NCBI GenBank assembly: GCA_030549775.1
Contig: CM060175.1
Location: 46,373,915 to 46,437,914 of the forward strand
DNA length: 64,000 nucleotides
Source: Tamarix chinensis
Taxonomy: Eukaryota > Streptophyta > Magnoliopsida > Caryophyllales > Tamaricaceae
Direction: 5' to 3'
This document shows, piece after piece, positions 47,001 to 58,263 of the stretch. A program made the translations under genes and the position numbers. The notes under the pieces were generated by a model. The model had not been told where the DNA came from. It made no database searches and saw only the letters and a program-made list of their open reading frames with translations. Numbering within the stretch: the first letter of the stretch is position 1; the number at the start of each line of letters is the position of its first letter.

Positions 47001-47526
47001 GCTAGGCATTATCTATGTATAATTGAGAGATACTAACAAGTTGTCCCTAGAGGGATCATTAGTAATAGAATCAAGTCAATCAGAAAGTTAAATAAAATTC
47101 ATATCTTTTTATAAATGACTCTCACCAATGATTCTTGTTATAGTTTGTGTTTTACAAACTGAGAGAATCTTAGGGAATAGAATTGAGAGTTAGAAACGAG
47201 AGAATATTGAGGGTAAAATAGAGAGGAGAAAGGAGAGACCAAAAGAAAGAAAATTGTACTATGATTTCATATATCCCCAGAAGGATACAATACCCCATAT
47301 ATATAGGAGTAAGATGAGGGAGGAGGAAGAGGAATACATATTATGCAGTCAAGGACAATAAGTTACCCTGTCTTATGTTGAAGACGGACCCAACAAGAGG
47401 TTGTGTACAATAGTGGTTTGGAACCAGTCTGAGACTAAGGTGAGTGCCTAGAAGCTTTTTGGGCCAAATTTCATTCTTTGGGTTGGCATTATAATGCTTG
47501 ATAGTCCTAGTTGAAGAAACTATAAC
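47001..47526 (-). repeat. Probable 5' LTR and leader of the Tat-like element
   Basis: A minus-strand TATATATA box (47298-47305) is followed leftwards by a pyrimidine-rich stretch (on the minus strand) as in R/U5. The right edge TGTTATAG.. at 47526 resembles the block at 3131-3290. I did not find a clear PBS, so the boundary with gag is open. The 67-aa ORF at 47341-47544 is not supported. Confidence 0.4.
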
Positions 47527-48304
47527 ATCGCCATTTTTCACCACAAAAACATTTCGTTAAAACATGTTATGGAAGCATAAAATACCTAGGCAAAAGGGGG
47601 TGTTATCATCGTACCTGATATAGGATAGACATTTACTACCTACCCCATATCAAATACAAGGTTAAACCAACCAAACACCAAAAACAACAGAGTGTGCAAA
47701 ATAATAATTTAATCAAACAATTCCAAAAGTGTTTACATCAGACGACCCTAATGGGGTCCAATCAAATCATTACAAAACACATACCAATAAGTATAGAATT
47801 ACAAAACATAGGATGGGGCATGACACCCAAGTTAAAAACCCTAGTCTGCCATGAACCCCACTAAAACCTTTCTTATGTCCTTGCTCATAAGCCCCAGCCC
47901 AAATAAGGTAGGCCCTTTACTAGGCATCCCCAAAAGCTTGTACATGGCCCTTTATTCATGGGAATGAGCAAGTGACCGAGAAAATGGGTACATCAATACA
48001 TTACGTACTAAGTAATCCAAGTTGCTCCCTTAATGTACGCTAGTATACTAATTTATCATTCATGCACGTAATGTACAATATGCATTATGGTGAGACGATA
48101 TATATAAGTAAGAGTGACTAACGCATCCTATCATCAGCAATTTCAGCACAGTAAAAGCAACATGCTTAGGAATAATAACACTTTCACATAACCACTTACA
48201 TAAGTAATAGTAGAGAGTATTCCAACACCCCGCAGGGTTATTTCCATTTATCAAACTCCTTTAAGATATGCCATCCATTTATCCATGTAAGATATAGGCC
48301 AACC
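47527..48304 (-). repeat. Family-A-like LTR fragment (left piece)
   Basis: 'gttatcatcgtacctgatat' and 'aggatagacattt...aaggttaaaccaaccaa' at 47600-47690 parallel 37560-37650 of the family-A solo LTR. 'catgggaatgagca' at 47956-47969 parallels the LTR hairpin zone. It is cut at 48304 by the LTR with TSD CAACC and may resume at 58264. Confidence 0.5.
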
Positions 48305-48818
48305 TGTAACACCCCCAAAATTCACTACTAAAAAATTTTGTTTTATTAAAATAATTAGCGGATGAATTCTGGGGATATTACTGCCACACTTAGTACAAAT
48401 CGGTTTACTACTATTGTTCCAGTACCAAGTGCTAAGGATAAAAGAGAAAAATACAACTTAAGAGAAAATCAAACCATAATTAAATCAAAGTAGCATAATA
48501 AACAATTTACAAGAATAAAATCCACTAGTGGTGACTAAAAACAACGATTACATTGAGATTAGGAATTTAAAAGGGAAAGAGTACAACCCTAGGACTTTTG
48601 GAATAGTTCCTTATACTCTTTCCCAGGAGCCCACTTGAATAGCACATGAAAATGACCTGCAAGGGACACTACCCATCGAATAGGCAAGTGCCCAACGAAT
48701 GGAACCCTTCAATACTATAGTACTGAGTAACCCTTTAAAACACACTTAACAGCAGACCCGCAATGCAACACATGATACAACACTACATACATACATAATG
48801 AAAGGTGCATACATAATA
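48305..48818 (-). repeat. Left (LTR 3'-end) segment of the split solo LTR
   Basis: Covers the inverted hairpin module (48355-48430) and the GGTTCCCTTCATGG-like zone (48690-48720). Homology stops near 48818, where a stray 'ttggggtgttaca' (48819-48831) leads into the second element's truncated 5' LTR. Confidence 0.75.
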
Positions 48819-48905
48819 TTGGGGTGTTACAGGTTTTACGGTTTTAATTTATGAGTATTATTTTTTTTAAGAAAAAAAATGTGTAAATTTTGGGGTGTTA
48901 CAAGT

Positions 48906-48917
48906 TGGTATCAGAGC
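48906..48917 (+). other. tRNA-Met primer binding site
   Basis: TGGTATCAGAGC three bases after the LTR end CA (48902), identical to the site at 30936. Confidence 0.9.
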
Positions 48918-49245
48918 GGTTGGTCCTTTTGACCACACTTGTTTTTAAAAATAAAATTTGTTTATGAAATTTTTATTAGATTTTAAAGTGTGTTTCGAAA
49001 GCTCTTTGGTTGCTAATCTTTTTAAAAATAATACTACATGTTAGTATCATTCTCAAATGAATTTGATTTACCAAGTTTGTTCAGAACTTAAAGTGTTTTC
49101 TGCTTTAATCCCAATGTTAAAAATTTCAGAGTCCGGCCACAGTGAGGAACGTATGGGTAGATTAGGGTTTACCAAAAAGGAGACAAATAAAAGTTGTGTG
49201 TGCTTCGAACCAGTAGGTTCGTTTCTAATCTCGTTTGTTTCTGTT

Positions 49246-50110
49246 ATGACTTCCGATGACGACGAACGAACGCCATGGACAATTGGAGGAGGCCATCACA
49301 TACTTCCTAGAGTTTAATCAGCATTACCAGCCCCCTCATCTAGCCAAGGGCACTGATGAAGATTGGCTTCGAAGGGTCATCAAACATCACACTCCTACCT
49401 ACTCCGACGAGAAGGACCAGGTAATCCTCGAAGAATGGATCCGAGACATGGACCGCACCCTTGAAACATTGAATTATCCACCAACTCGTCAACCCAGCAT
49501 TGCAACATTTTTCATCAGGGGCGTAGCAGACGTCTGGTGGGTAGAGCATCGTACCCAAAATAGGCTCCCGGCTACATGGGATGCATTCAAGACCGTCCTC
49601 CATTCCAGGTTCTATCCCGAGAATCTAAAGAGGGACAAACTTCAGGGGTTCATGCAGCTTGCGCAAGGATCGATGACGGTTCGGAAATATCATGATCGTT
49701 TCACTGAGCCACTCAGAATTTCCCCAAGTATCGCCACTAGCGAGTCAACAGTAGTGTTTTGTTTCGAAACGGGGTTGAACTCCAGTATTCGCCGACTGCT
49801 AGGTGCAGTGCCCTCTGCCGATTTAACGATGTTGTACGAGCACGCTTGCATCGCCGCCACCTTGATCCAGGAGCAGGATGTCATTCTTAGGAAGCAGAAA
49901 CTCGAAGACCAGAGTTTGAGAGGCAAAAAAATTTAGCTACAAACGGAAAGTAATAGACATCCACCATGAAATCAAAGTAGAGGCCAAGGATCTGTGAGAA
50001 GAATTGCGTGTAGAAGATGCGACTGTAGTCACCAAGACAGAGATTGTAGAGGCAAACTCATGACCTGTCTAAACTGTGGCAGGTGAGGCTGCAGAACTTT
50101 CGAGTGTCGA
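49246..50110 (+). pseudogene. gag: Decayed gag of the second gag-only element
   Basis: Homologous to the intact Gag at 31436-32437. The open part (49256-49936, 226 aa) has the Retrotrans_gag blocks 'FFIRGVADVWWVEHR', 'FKTVLHSRFYPENLKRDKL' and 'MTVRKYHDRFTEPLR'. A likely original start at 49246 ('MTSDDDER') is one frame off, suggesting a 1-bp loss near 49280. After a stop at 49934-49936 the same frame continues with a second stop near 49967, then the knuckles: CRRCDCSHQDRDC (50009-50047, CX2CX3HX4C) and CLNCGR-stop-GCRTFEC (to 50107), where the His is Cys. It is non-functional but clearly recent enough to align over its whole length. Confidence 0.85.
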
Positions 50111-50500
50111 GGACCTTTTCCCTCTTAGCGAGCTAAGCATCAGCAGTTCCAGCAACAAGCACTTGTTCCAGCCAAGGAGGCAGATCGAGATGTCAAGGGA
50201 AGACCTCAGGGATCTAGATAGTTCTCTCAAAAAGGAAGTCATTCAAGCGAGCACCTGCATGTGATCAACCAGAGGGAAGTGGACCACCAATTGGATGTCT
50301 TTTCGGGAATGTACCTAATCCTCTTACGGATACCTATTTTGTTGATTTGAATTTTTCTTTAATAAGTTTATTCCTAAGGGGGTAGTTTATATAGGCATTA
50401 GCATTATTATGGTCTCCTTAGTCACTTAGAGCTTTCCTTCCCTAACCCTAGGCGCTCCCGGAGACTTCAGGGACAAAGTCTGTTTTTAAGGGGGTAGTGA
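50111..50500 (+). other. Gag 3' flank, hairpin and polypurine tracts
   Basis: Remnants of the gag C-terminus ('QQQALVPAKE'-like, Gln-rich) run to about 50280. A PPT-like CTAAGGGGGTAGT occurs near 50375-50387. The hairpin AGACTT/AAGTCT (50462-50481) and the PPT TTTTTAAGGGGGTAGTGA (50483-50500) abut the 3' LTR. The ORF at 50076-50264 is a shadow. Confidence 0.7.
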
Positions 50501-51567
50501 TGAAATGCCCCAAAATTGTATAATTTTAAAGATTATATTTAAATAAGGTTTTATTTGAAAATTTAATTTATGAAATTATTTTTACTAAAATAAAAGGAAA
50601 TTTAGTAGGGCAAATTAATAAGAGATTTTATAAAAATGTTAAGTAAAGGAAATTTGGGTATTTTATCTAATTAAAGATTTTAATTTGGGAATTTATTTAA
50701 AGAAATTATTTTATTCAAACTAAGAAAGAGAAAATAGTTTCAAATTAATGTTAATTTTATAAATAATTTAATTAAATAAAATTAGAGTGATTTATTAATT
50801 TTAAAATGGAAATTTTGGAAAATATTTTAAAAATCCTAATTTAGCCTAAAAAGGGATTTTAATATTATTTTTTTAAAATATTATTATTTTTAAATACCCC
50901 AAATATTTTAATTTATTTATTTAACCCTACCTTCCTATTTTTCTCTCCTCCTTTTTCCTTTTTCCTTTTCTTTCTTCCTTTTTCTTTCTTTTTCTTCCTT
51001 TTCCTTCATCTTCTTTCCTTTTTTTCTTTTTCTTCCCCGAATTGGGCCTGTCGCACCAGCCCAAACCATCCCTTCCTTTTCCTTCGGCATGGGTCGTTTC
51101 CCGCGCCTCAAATTCCCTCATTTAACCCTACGCCGTGTTTCTCCCTTTTATCTAGCGAGACGACGCGTTTTGTCCCACACCCTTAAATACCGTCGGCCGG
51201 CCCAGCCTCCTCTTATTTTCCTTCTTTTCTTTTTCTACGCCGAACCGCCCAGTCCAACCTTTCCGCATCGTCTTCTTCCCCTTCTCCCCAGACGCCATAA
51301 CCGTCACCTTCCTCCTCCCCCAAAAATGGCGCCGCCGGCCACACGTGTCGTGACCGGCCTTTCTCCCGCCCATTTTCTTCCTCTCGGCACACTCTTCCAT
51401 TTGAACTGCCCCACTAACCTTTTCTTCTCCATGTTTGCTCCCAATTACCTCGCGAAGGTCGGGCAAATTTTGAAAATTTTGCCACCCAATCAACACCATA
51501 ACCATCCCATTTCTCACCAACTTCGACCTCCTGGTAACTTCCACAACTCAATTCTACCCTCCACCAC

Positions 51568-51575
51568 TATAAATA
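51568..51575 (+). promoter_or_regulatory. TATA box of the LTR
   Basis: TATAAATA at the end of the CT-rich U3, about 1.07 kb into the LTR. It is the best promoter candidate in the window. Confidence 0.6.
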
Positions 51576-52614
51576 CCCTATAGTTGGCTTGAAATCGAGC
51601 TTCCTTTTTCCTGAAACCCTAAGTACCAGTCTGTGCTCCGCCTTGACTTTAGACGCCTCATTCTCCTCCGATAGCCGACCTCGTCGCCTCTTTTTCATCC
51701 CAAACTCTTCTCCGAAACTCCATCTAATTAACTAAACTATTTTCAACCTTCGATTCTCCTTACATAGGCCTCCATAACCGTGCAAAGTTTGCTAGTTCTC
51801 TGGTCAGAAATTTTACCCTGAAACCTTAAACCACCGTCCACCACCACATCCGTCACTTCTGCCACCTTTTAAACCACCCAATATCTCCTTCTAAGTCTCC
51901 TTCACTGACCCATAAACTTATTTTATTTTTCTCCTTCCCTCTTACCTCTTTTTCTTCATTTTCACCCCTCTTAAATCACTTTTCCGGCCACCTCCAGGAA
52001 CCACCGCCGATGCCACCCATTCCCTCCGACTCAAGGTGAAACCCTAGACCTTTTAAACACTTCCTTTCGATTTATTGATAATTTTTCTGCTTTTATCCTA
52101 ATTTTTAATGTTAATTCGATTTTAATTATTATTATTATTATTGTTATCAATTGAATCCTAATTGCTAAATTTTGTTGACAGGTTTGGGAGTATTCTTGAG
52201 TTAGATAAATTATTATTCTCGAATTTTGGTTATTTAATGGAATTATTACATGTTTACTATTATTATTATTATTATAATAAAAATATTATTATTATTAGTG
52301 TAATTATTTATTTAATATTTTAATTATTCCAAGAGGAGTAGAAACCTAAAAATTTAATTAAGTCTCGCATCTTTTCTTTTTATTACTATTATTAACATTT
52401 TTAGCATTATTACTAATTACATTATTATTATTATTATCTTTATTAACTTTTATATTATAAGTATATATATAATATTAATATCATTATTACATTTTTGAAT
52501 AGTATTATTATTAAATGGAGTGGTTTTGAAAGCCACCTTGTAAATTTCAGAATTATGGTATTATTAATATTAATATTCTATTAATAAGAGTATTATTAAT
52601 AACGTTTTACTTTT

Positions 52615-52639
52615 ATTATTATTATTATTTTTGTTGTTG

Positions 52640-52690
<51 letters not shown>
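52615..52690. repeat. (TTA)n microsatellite
   Basis: About 20 TTA units with a TTG interruption. Shorter runs lie at 52125-52150 and 52255-52310. Confidence 0.9.
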
Positions 52691-52691
<1 letters not shown>

Positions 52692-53209
52692 CATTACTAT
52701 TACTAATACTATTTTGGTGAAGGGTAGAAACCCTTATATCACCACCCTTTTCGAATGAAAATAGTAATTTATTTGTATTTTTAAGTAATATTTTACATAG
52801 TTAATTATTGTGTAGTATTGTCTTAATTAAAAACCAAATCTTAGAATAAGTTAGAGAATAATAAAATTTTATAAGGGAGCCTAATTCTAGTATACTTTAA
52901 TATAATAGGTGAATCCAGTCAAACCCCTCAAGTGGAATAGGAGTGTGCACCAAGACCGGTGTCATCTTAGGTAAGGGTTTACTAAAGCCATTTGTGTGTT
53001 GATATGCATTATGTGTTTCATATGCCATGTATTCTATGGTTGTTACTATTAATTATTTCGTATGTGGCATGATTATAGAGTTGAATATGTTGGTATGAAT
53101 AAATCATGGCATGAAGATTATGTGTATGTTTATGTTATTATTATTGTATGATATGGCCCTAAGACATGCATATTAGGATTGTCAAACAATGATGGGGAGT
53201 GTAACAATG

Positions 53210-53580
53210 TGGTGTTAGGGTTTTGCATGAAATGACATGATGCTAGGGTTTTGCATGAAATGTGGTGTTAGGGTTGCATGGAAGCATGTCTACGTGGAGC
53301 TAGGGTTTGCATATAAATTGGGGTTGCATGGAAGTGTGGTATACGTGGAGCCAGGGTTTGCATATGAATTAGGGTTTGCATGGAAATGTGATATACATGG
53401 AGCTAAAGTTTGCATATGAATTGGGGTGGCATAGAAGTATGGTCTACGTGAAGCTAGGGTTTGCATGGAAATGTGTCTACGTGGAGTTAGGGTTTGCATG
53501 GAAGTGTGGTACTTGGAGTTAGGGTTTGCATGGGAGCTAGGGTTGTATGAGAGTGTGGCTTACGTGGAGTTAGGGTTTGT
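53210..53580. repeat. GGGTTTGCATGGAA-type minisatellite
   Basis: Irregular repeats of 'cgtggagttagggtttgcat' and variants, spaced about 35-60 bp. Similar but weaker phrases lie at 9760-9960 of the solo LTR and inverted at 41930-42090. Confidence 0.7.
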
Positions 53581-53754
53581 AGAGATATTAGGGTATGTCA
53601 TGATTAAGTATGATGGGATGATTAACTAGGGTTGAAGTGGTTAACCTGAGTTGAGGAGTAAGCATGATAGAAACCTAATTTACATGTCTTGAAATGAACA
53701 TCTGAATAAGATACTTAACTTTTTAAATACGTAAAGTGGAAGATGTTGAGCCGG

Positions 53755-54090
53755 GCCCAGACCGATCCACCGGCATAATAGTGGCCAGGTACTACGGTAG
53801 CCTGGAGACCGATCCACCGGCTTAATAGTGGTAGGGTATGTTACCCTAGTGACCGATCCACCGGCTAAAATAGTGGGGGATCCCTAGCTCAAAAATCAAA
53901 CCTTATATGTGGTTAAGATATGAGAATATACTAATTACTTACAGTGGAACACCGTGCGAGAAGGGGCCAGACCGATCCACCGGCATATAATAGTGGTAGG
54001 GCATGTACCCTAAGTGACCGATCCACCGGCTATAATAGTGGCCAGGAGCCAAAGTGCCCTGGAGACCGATCCACCGGCAAAAATAGTGGG
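53755..54090. repeat. CCACCGG..TAATAGTGG repeat module
   Basis: Six copies of CGATCCACCGGC(n2-5)AATAGTGG with intervening 'ccagg..gccctgg' or 'tagggtatg'. Spacing is irregular, unlike the 64-bp array in the other family. Confidence 0.8.
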
Positions 54091-54345
54091 GTTCCCGTAC
54101 TCATATGGATTTAATAAAAGGCATGGTGTGTATTGAATTTTGATAAAAGAAAGATTAAATGATTAATCTGGATCTTTTTGGGACTTATTTGTGGACTTGT
54201 TGATTATAAGTTATGGATTTCACTTTACGCTTCTGTGTATCATATGTATGGGTTGTAATTGTATGTGATCATTATCCTGTATGATTTAATGTGTTATATG
54301 CCGGCATTAGTACTCGGTTACCTTACTCAGTATGTAGCGTACTGA

Positions 54346-54382
54346 TCACCCGTTTCATGGGTGATGCTCATTCCCACGAGCA
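54346..54382 (+). promoter_or_regulatory. Adjacent hairpins TCACCC/GGGTGA and TGCTC/GAGCA
   Basis: TCACCC (54346-54351) pairs with GGGTGA (54359-54364) over 7 nt. Immediately after, TGCTC (54365-54369) pairs with GAGCA (54378-54382) over 8 nt. Equivalent pairs are at 11064-11100 and, inverted, near 40565-40605. The position within the LTR suggests a role in the RNA (R/U5 or 3' end formation); that is inference. Confidence 0.5.
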
Positions 54383-54831
54383 GAAGGCCCATATAATCTA
54401 TTGCAGGTAGAAGACACCTACTTTGATGCTATTGATGTCTACGGGACATCAGGAGGGGCAGAGTGATAGATGGGTTGGATCGATTTCTAGAGAGACGTGG
54501 CCGTTTTCTTTTAATTTATGACTCATGTTATTTTTATTATGTTTAAGCTGTAGAAACAACTTTATTAATGTTGTTTAATTATTATATGAAAAAAAATAGT
54601 TGGTATTTCGAATTATGTAAGACTTGTGCGTACTCTGAATTCCATTTTTATAAATTTGAATAGGTATGGTATTACTGATAGTGTTTTCTTAGTCTTAGCA
54701 CTTGGTACCGGAACGGTAGAAGTGAACTGGTCTAGTACTGAGTGTGGCGGTAACATCCCCAGAATTTACGATTTTAATTTATGAGTATTTTTTTTTAAAA
54801 GAAAAAAATGTGTAAATTTTGGGGTGTTACA

Positions 54832-57800
54832 TAGATAGAGTAAGATATAGGGCCTAGATGGGGCACAAAGGCACACCAGCAAATACCAAAATAATCGTGG
54901 GCTAAACCACGTCTTTAGGATAGCGACCCCTAAAGAGCCACCATTCCCTATCTCGAGGTCTTTTACTTTAAGTATTAGTGTCTTAATTAAAGTGATCATG
55001 AAAAGCACACAATCAGATATTTATTCGCTTTCAATTGTTCTGATATCATTAGGTATTTTTTATTCATACGGTTATCCAAGATAACATAAAGGAATCATTA
55101 AGGCCATTATAATCTCATCGAATTTTGATTTAGGATTCGTTCTCGTGATACCTACTAATTGTAAAATACTCTTATCTTGTTATTCAGTATTATTTAAGTC
55201 ATATTACAAAACTCCATTATCCCATCAACATACTAGATACAAATTACTAACTTACCCCTTGCTTGTATACTTACCAATTTACCATATTACCCTTCTTGTT
55301 GTTACACTTATCATATTTCCATTTTGTTGTCTAGATTACCAAATTTCCCTTCTCCTTTATTATAATTAACAATTTTCCCTTTAGTTGGTCAAATTACCAA
55401 ATTACCCTTCTTCATTAGCATAATTACCAAAATGCCCTTCTCCATCATCATAATTACCAAATTACCCTTTATTTGGTTCAATTACCAAAATGCCCTTCTC
55501 TATTATTATCATTACCAAATTACCTTTCTCCATTATCAAAATTACCAAATTACCCTTTAGTTGGTTAAATTACCAAATTACCCTTCTCCATTATCATAAT
55601 TACCATTTTACCCTTCTCCCTTATTATAATTACTATTTTATCATTCTACATTATTATAATTATCATTTTAGCCCTTGCCATTATTATAATTATCATTTTC
55701 CCCTTTTACTTACAAATTACCATTTTATCCTTTTACTTACAAAATTTCCATTTTGCCCTTCACTTCCATTATCACCATAATATCCTTAATTTTTCAAAAT
55801 TTCCATTTTTCCCTTTATCCCCAAAATTACTATATTACCCTGTTTACTTACAATTTACCATTTTTCCCTTCTCCTCCAAAATTAACATAATATCCTTTTA
55901 CTTATAAATGTACCATTTACCCTTACCTCCAAAAATTGCTATAATACACTTTTACTTGTAAATTACCATTTGACCCCTTGTTACACCACTTATATTAAAT
56001 TATCATCAATACATGAAATATTAATATTAATACCTCATTCTCATCGTCCAACTCCACCAACCATTATATTTCAACATAATACTCATTAGCACCGACACAT
56101 ATTAGGCCATATTCTTGCACAAGACATATTACTAAAGTACCCCTAGGGCTCACAATAATATTATTCATGTATTAATGGTCACAATAGCATAATACAACAT
56201 GGATAGGTACTTAACATTTTCATTAATAACCAAACACTTTCCTTAAGCAATATTTCCATACATAGCACATAAACTAACATGCTTTCCTTTTTATCAATCA
56301 ATATAAGAAACTGCATATAATATATCAAACAATATATATCATGCAAAATAACATATTAAAATCCTAATGTGATAGCATACGTTTATTCATGCATTTAAGT
56401 AGGGTTTAACGATTACCTTAATTCCCACAAAATTGAATCTTACCCGTATTTCAATTAAAGGTTCAAGCTTTGATTAGTAAAACCAATACCTAAAAATAAT
56501 ATAAATATTTATCACATTAGAATAAGAAAACCAAAAGCATAAGACTTTGTAACACTTAATTAATGAAATACTTAACTAAAAATATTATTATACCTTAAAA
56601 CTTATTAAACAAAATATACCAAGGCATGCAGCAGCTCACACTATTTATGCAGCATGAGCTGCATGCAAAACAAGAGGAGTAGAGGCTTAAAATGGCAAGA
56701 AAGGGAGGATGGAGTGGTGTTTTAGGGTTAGGGTTTTGGGGCTAGGAAAGAAGGCATGTGGGGAAGGCTTAAGGGCAAAGGAAGGGTGGAGGGGTGGAGA
56801 GGAGGTGTAGGTGGTGGTCAAGGATAGGTTGACGGCAGCCAAGGGCGACGATGGTGGCGGCAGCGAGGCTGCGAAGATGGTTGTCAAGGTGGAGGGGGCT
56901 GAGAAGGAAGGAAAAGGGAGGAGGAAAACGAAGGGCTACAGGTGGTGGTTTCAACCAAAGGAGGTGTGGGGGTGGTAGAAGAGGTGGTAGGGATTGGTTT
57001 GGTGGCTCAGGTGGCGGTAAAGGCAATGAGATGGTGGCGAGAGGAGGAGGTGTAGGATGGCTGCCAAGAAGGAAGAAAAAAGAAGAGAAAAAGAAGAGGG
57101 GAGGAAGAAGGGGGTTGTAGGGTGGATCAAGGGTGGTGTGGTGGTGCAGGGGTGAGGTAGAGGATGGCAGGGGTGGTGCAGGTGGCTAGTGCGGCGATGG
57201 CAGCGACGGAATAGGGCGGCAGAGAAAAAATAGGGAGAGAGATGGGAGGAGAAGAAAGGAAGAGAAAAAAGATTGGGGAAGGGGATGGAAGGCTCAAAAA
57301 TGGCAGGACGAAGTAGGGAGGGAAGAAGAAAAAGAAGAGGGAGAGAAAAGGAGGGGATAGGGGGCTTGGTAGGGTGGCAGTAGGGTGGTAGGAGTATGGG
57401 AGTGGCAGGGAGAGGGAAGGGAAAAGCAGGGCATGGGCGAGGAGAGAAAGGGGTAGTGGGGCTGAGATGGGATAGGAAAAATGACAGGGGGAGAGAGAGA
57501 TAGGGAGAGTAGTAGGGAGGAGGAGGGTTGTAGATAGGGCGGCTGGAGATGGCAGAGGTGGTTGGGCATAGCGTTGAGGAAAGGAAGAAGAATAAAGAAA
57601 GAAGGGGGCTTGCGTGCAGGCCGGGCAAAGGGGAAGAAGGTCATAGGCCGGCTTGATCGGGGTGAGAAGGAAGGAAAGAAAAGGAGGGGGTCTGGGCCAG
57701 ACGATGTAAGTGAGGAGGTAAGTAAGGAAGGAAGGAAATGGGCCAACGGCCCAAGGGCAAGGTAGGCAGGACAAGACGGGGAAGAAAAAGGGAGGAGGGG

Positions 57801-58263
57801 AGAAAGTGAGAGATGGGCTAGTGGCCCAACACGTAGGGGGAGGGAGGCAACCAAGGCTTGGTGGCCCAAAGGAAGAAAAAGGAAAAAGAAAGAAAGGAGA
57901 AAAAGGAGAAAGAAAAGGAAAAAGGAAAAAGGAGAGGGAAAAAATGGGAAAAATAAAATAATTTAATTTATAAAATAATAAAGTGTAATATTTTTGGGTA
58001 ATAAATTTATTTAATAATTTAATTTAATATATGGGCTTAAAAAGTTGATTTTAGGAAGAATATTAGTTTAGAAAATTATTTAAATAAAAAAGAGTATGAT
58101 AAAATCAATAAAAATATTTATTTTAATTTATTAAATATTTATATCCAATTTTATATACTAAAAAATTCATAAAATAATTAAATTAAATAAATTTAAAAGC
58201 TAATTTATCCCAAATAAAAGTTATTTATTAAATTATACGTTTTTAAAATTTCGGGGGATTACA
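54832..58263 (-). repeat. Right (LTR 5') segment of the split solo LTR
   Basis: Inverted homology to the 26272-29670 part of the intact LTR, ending at GGGGGATTACA (58263) followed by TSD CAACC. It is more diverged than the pair in the 11-kb element, so it is an older insertion. Confidence 0.8.

Larger units (their letters stand above)
48832..54831 (+). mobile_element. Second gag-only element, 5'-truncated and decayed
   Basis: Only about 70 bp of its 5' LTR remains (48832-48902, matching the last bases of the 3' LTR). Then come a PBS, a broken gag, a pre-PPT hairpin, a PPT and a full 3' LTR of 4331 bp. The internal region (48903-50500, ~1.6 kb) has no pol, so it is a relative of the 26272-37342 element with a distinct LTR. 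It inserted in a solo LTR of that element's family, so it is younger than that solo LTR. The lost 5' LTR, and lost host LTR next to it, point to a deletion across the left junction. Confidence 0.8.
50501..54831 (+). repeat. 3' LTR of the second gag-only element (4331 bp)
   Basis: Starts TGAAATGCCCCAAAATTG and ends TTTTGGGGTGTTACA. Its parts are AT-rich (50520-50930), CT-rich U3 (50935-51560), a TATA box, the post-TATA leader (51580-52070), a TTA-rich zone (52120-52700), 'agggtttgcatggaa' minisatellite repeats (53210-53580), CCACCGG..TAATAGTGG repeats (53755-54090), a double hairpin (54346-54382) and the terminal hairpins (54690-54830). ORFs in it (51089-51583, 53237-53499) have no support. 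Confidence 0.85.
48305..58263 (-). mobile_element. Solo LTR of the gag-only element family, split by a second element
   Basis: The left end TGTAACACCCCCAAAATTCA is the inverse of the LTR end at 30932, and the right end ..GGGGGATTACA is the inverse of the LTR start. TSDs CAACC at 48300-48304 and 58264-58268 are perfect. The body aligns inverted with 26272-30932: 54832-54990 with 29540-29670, the GGTAATTT array at 55250-55980, the GA-rich block 56690-57950 with the CT-rich U3, and CAGCTCAC..GCAGCATGAGCTG near 56630-56665. The plus-strand element 48832-54831 lies inside, and roughly 0.8 kb of LTR (the minisatellite zone) is missing at its left junction. The Pro-rich minus-strand ORFs at 56687-57869 are U3 by-products. 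Confidence 0.8.

Noticed and set aside
56687..57869. Overlapping minus-strand Pro-rich ORFs of 191-225 aa
   Set aside because: They correspond to the CT-rich U3 of the inverted solo LTR and have no conserved frame.
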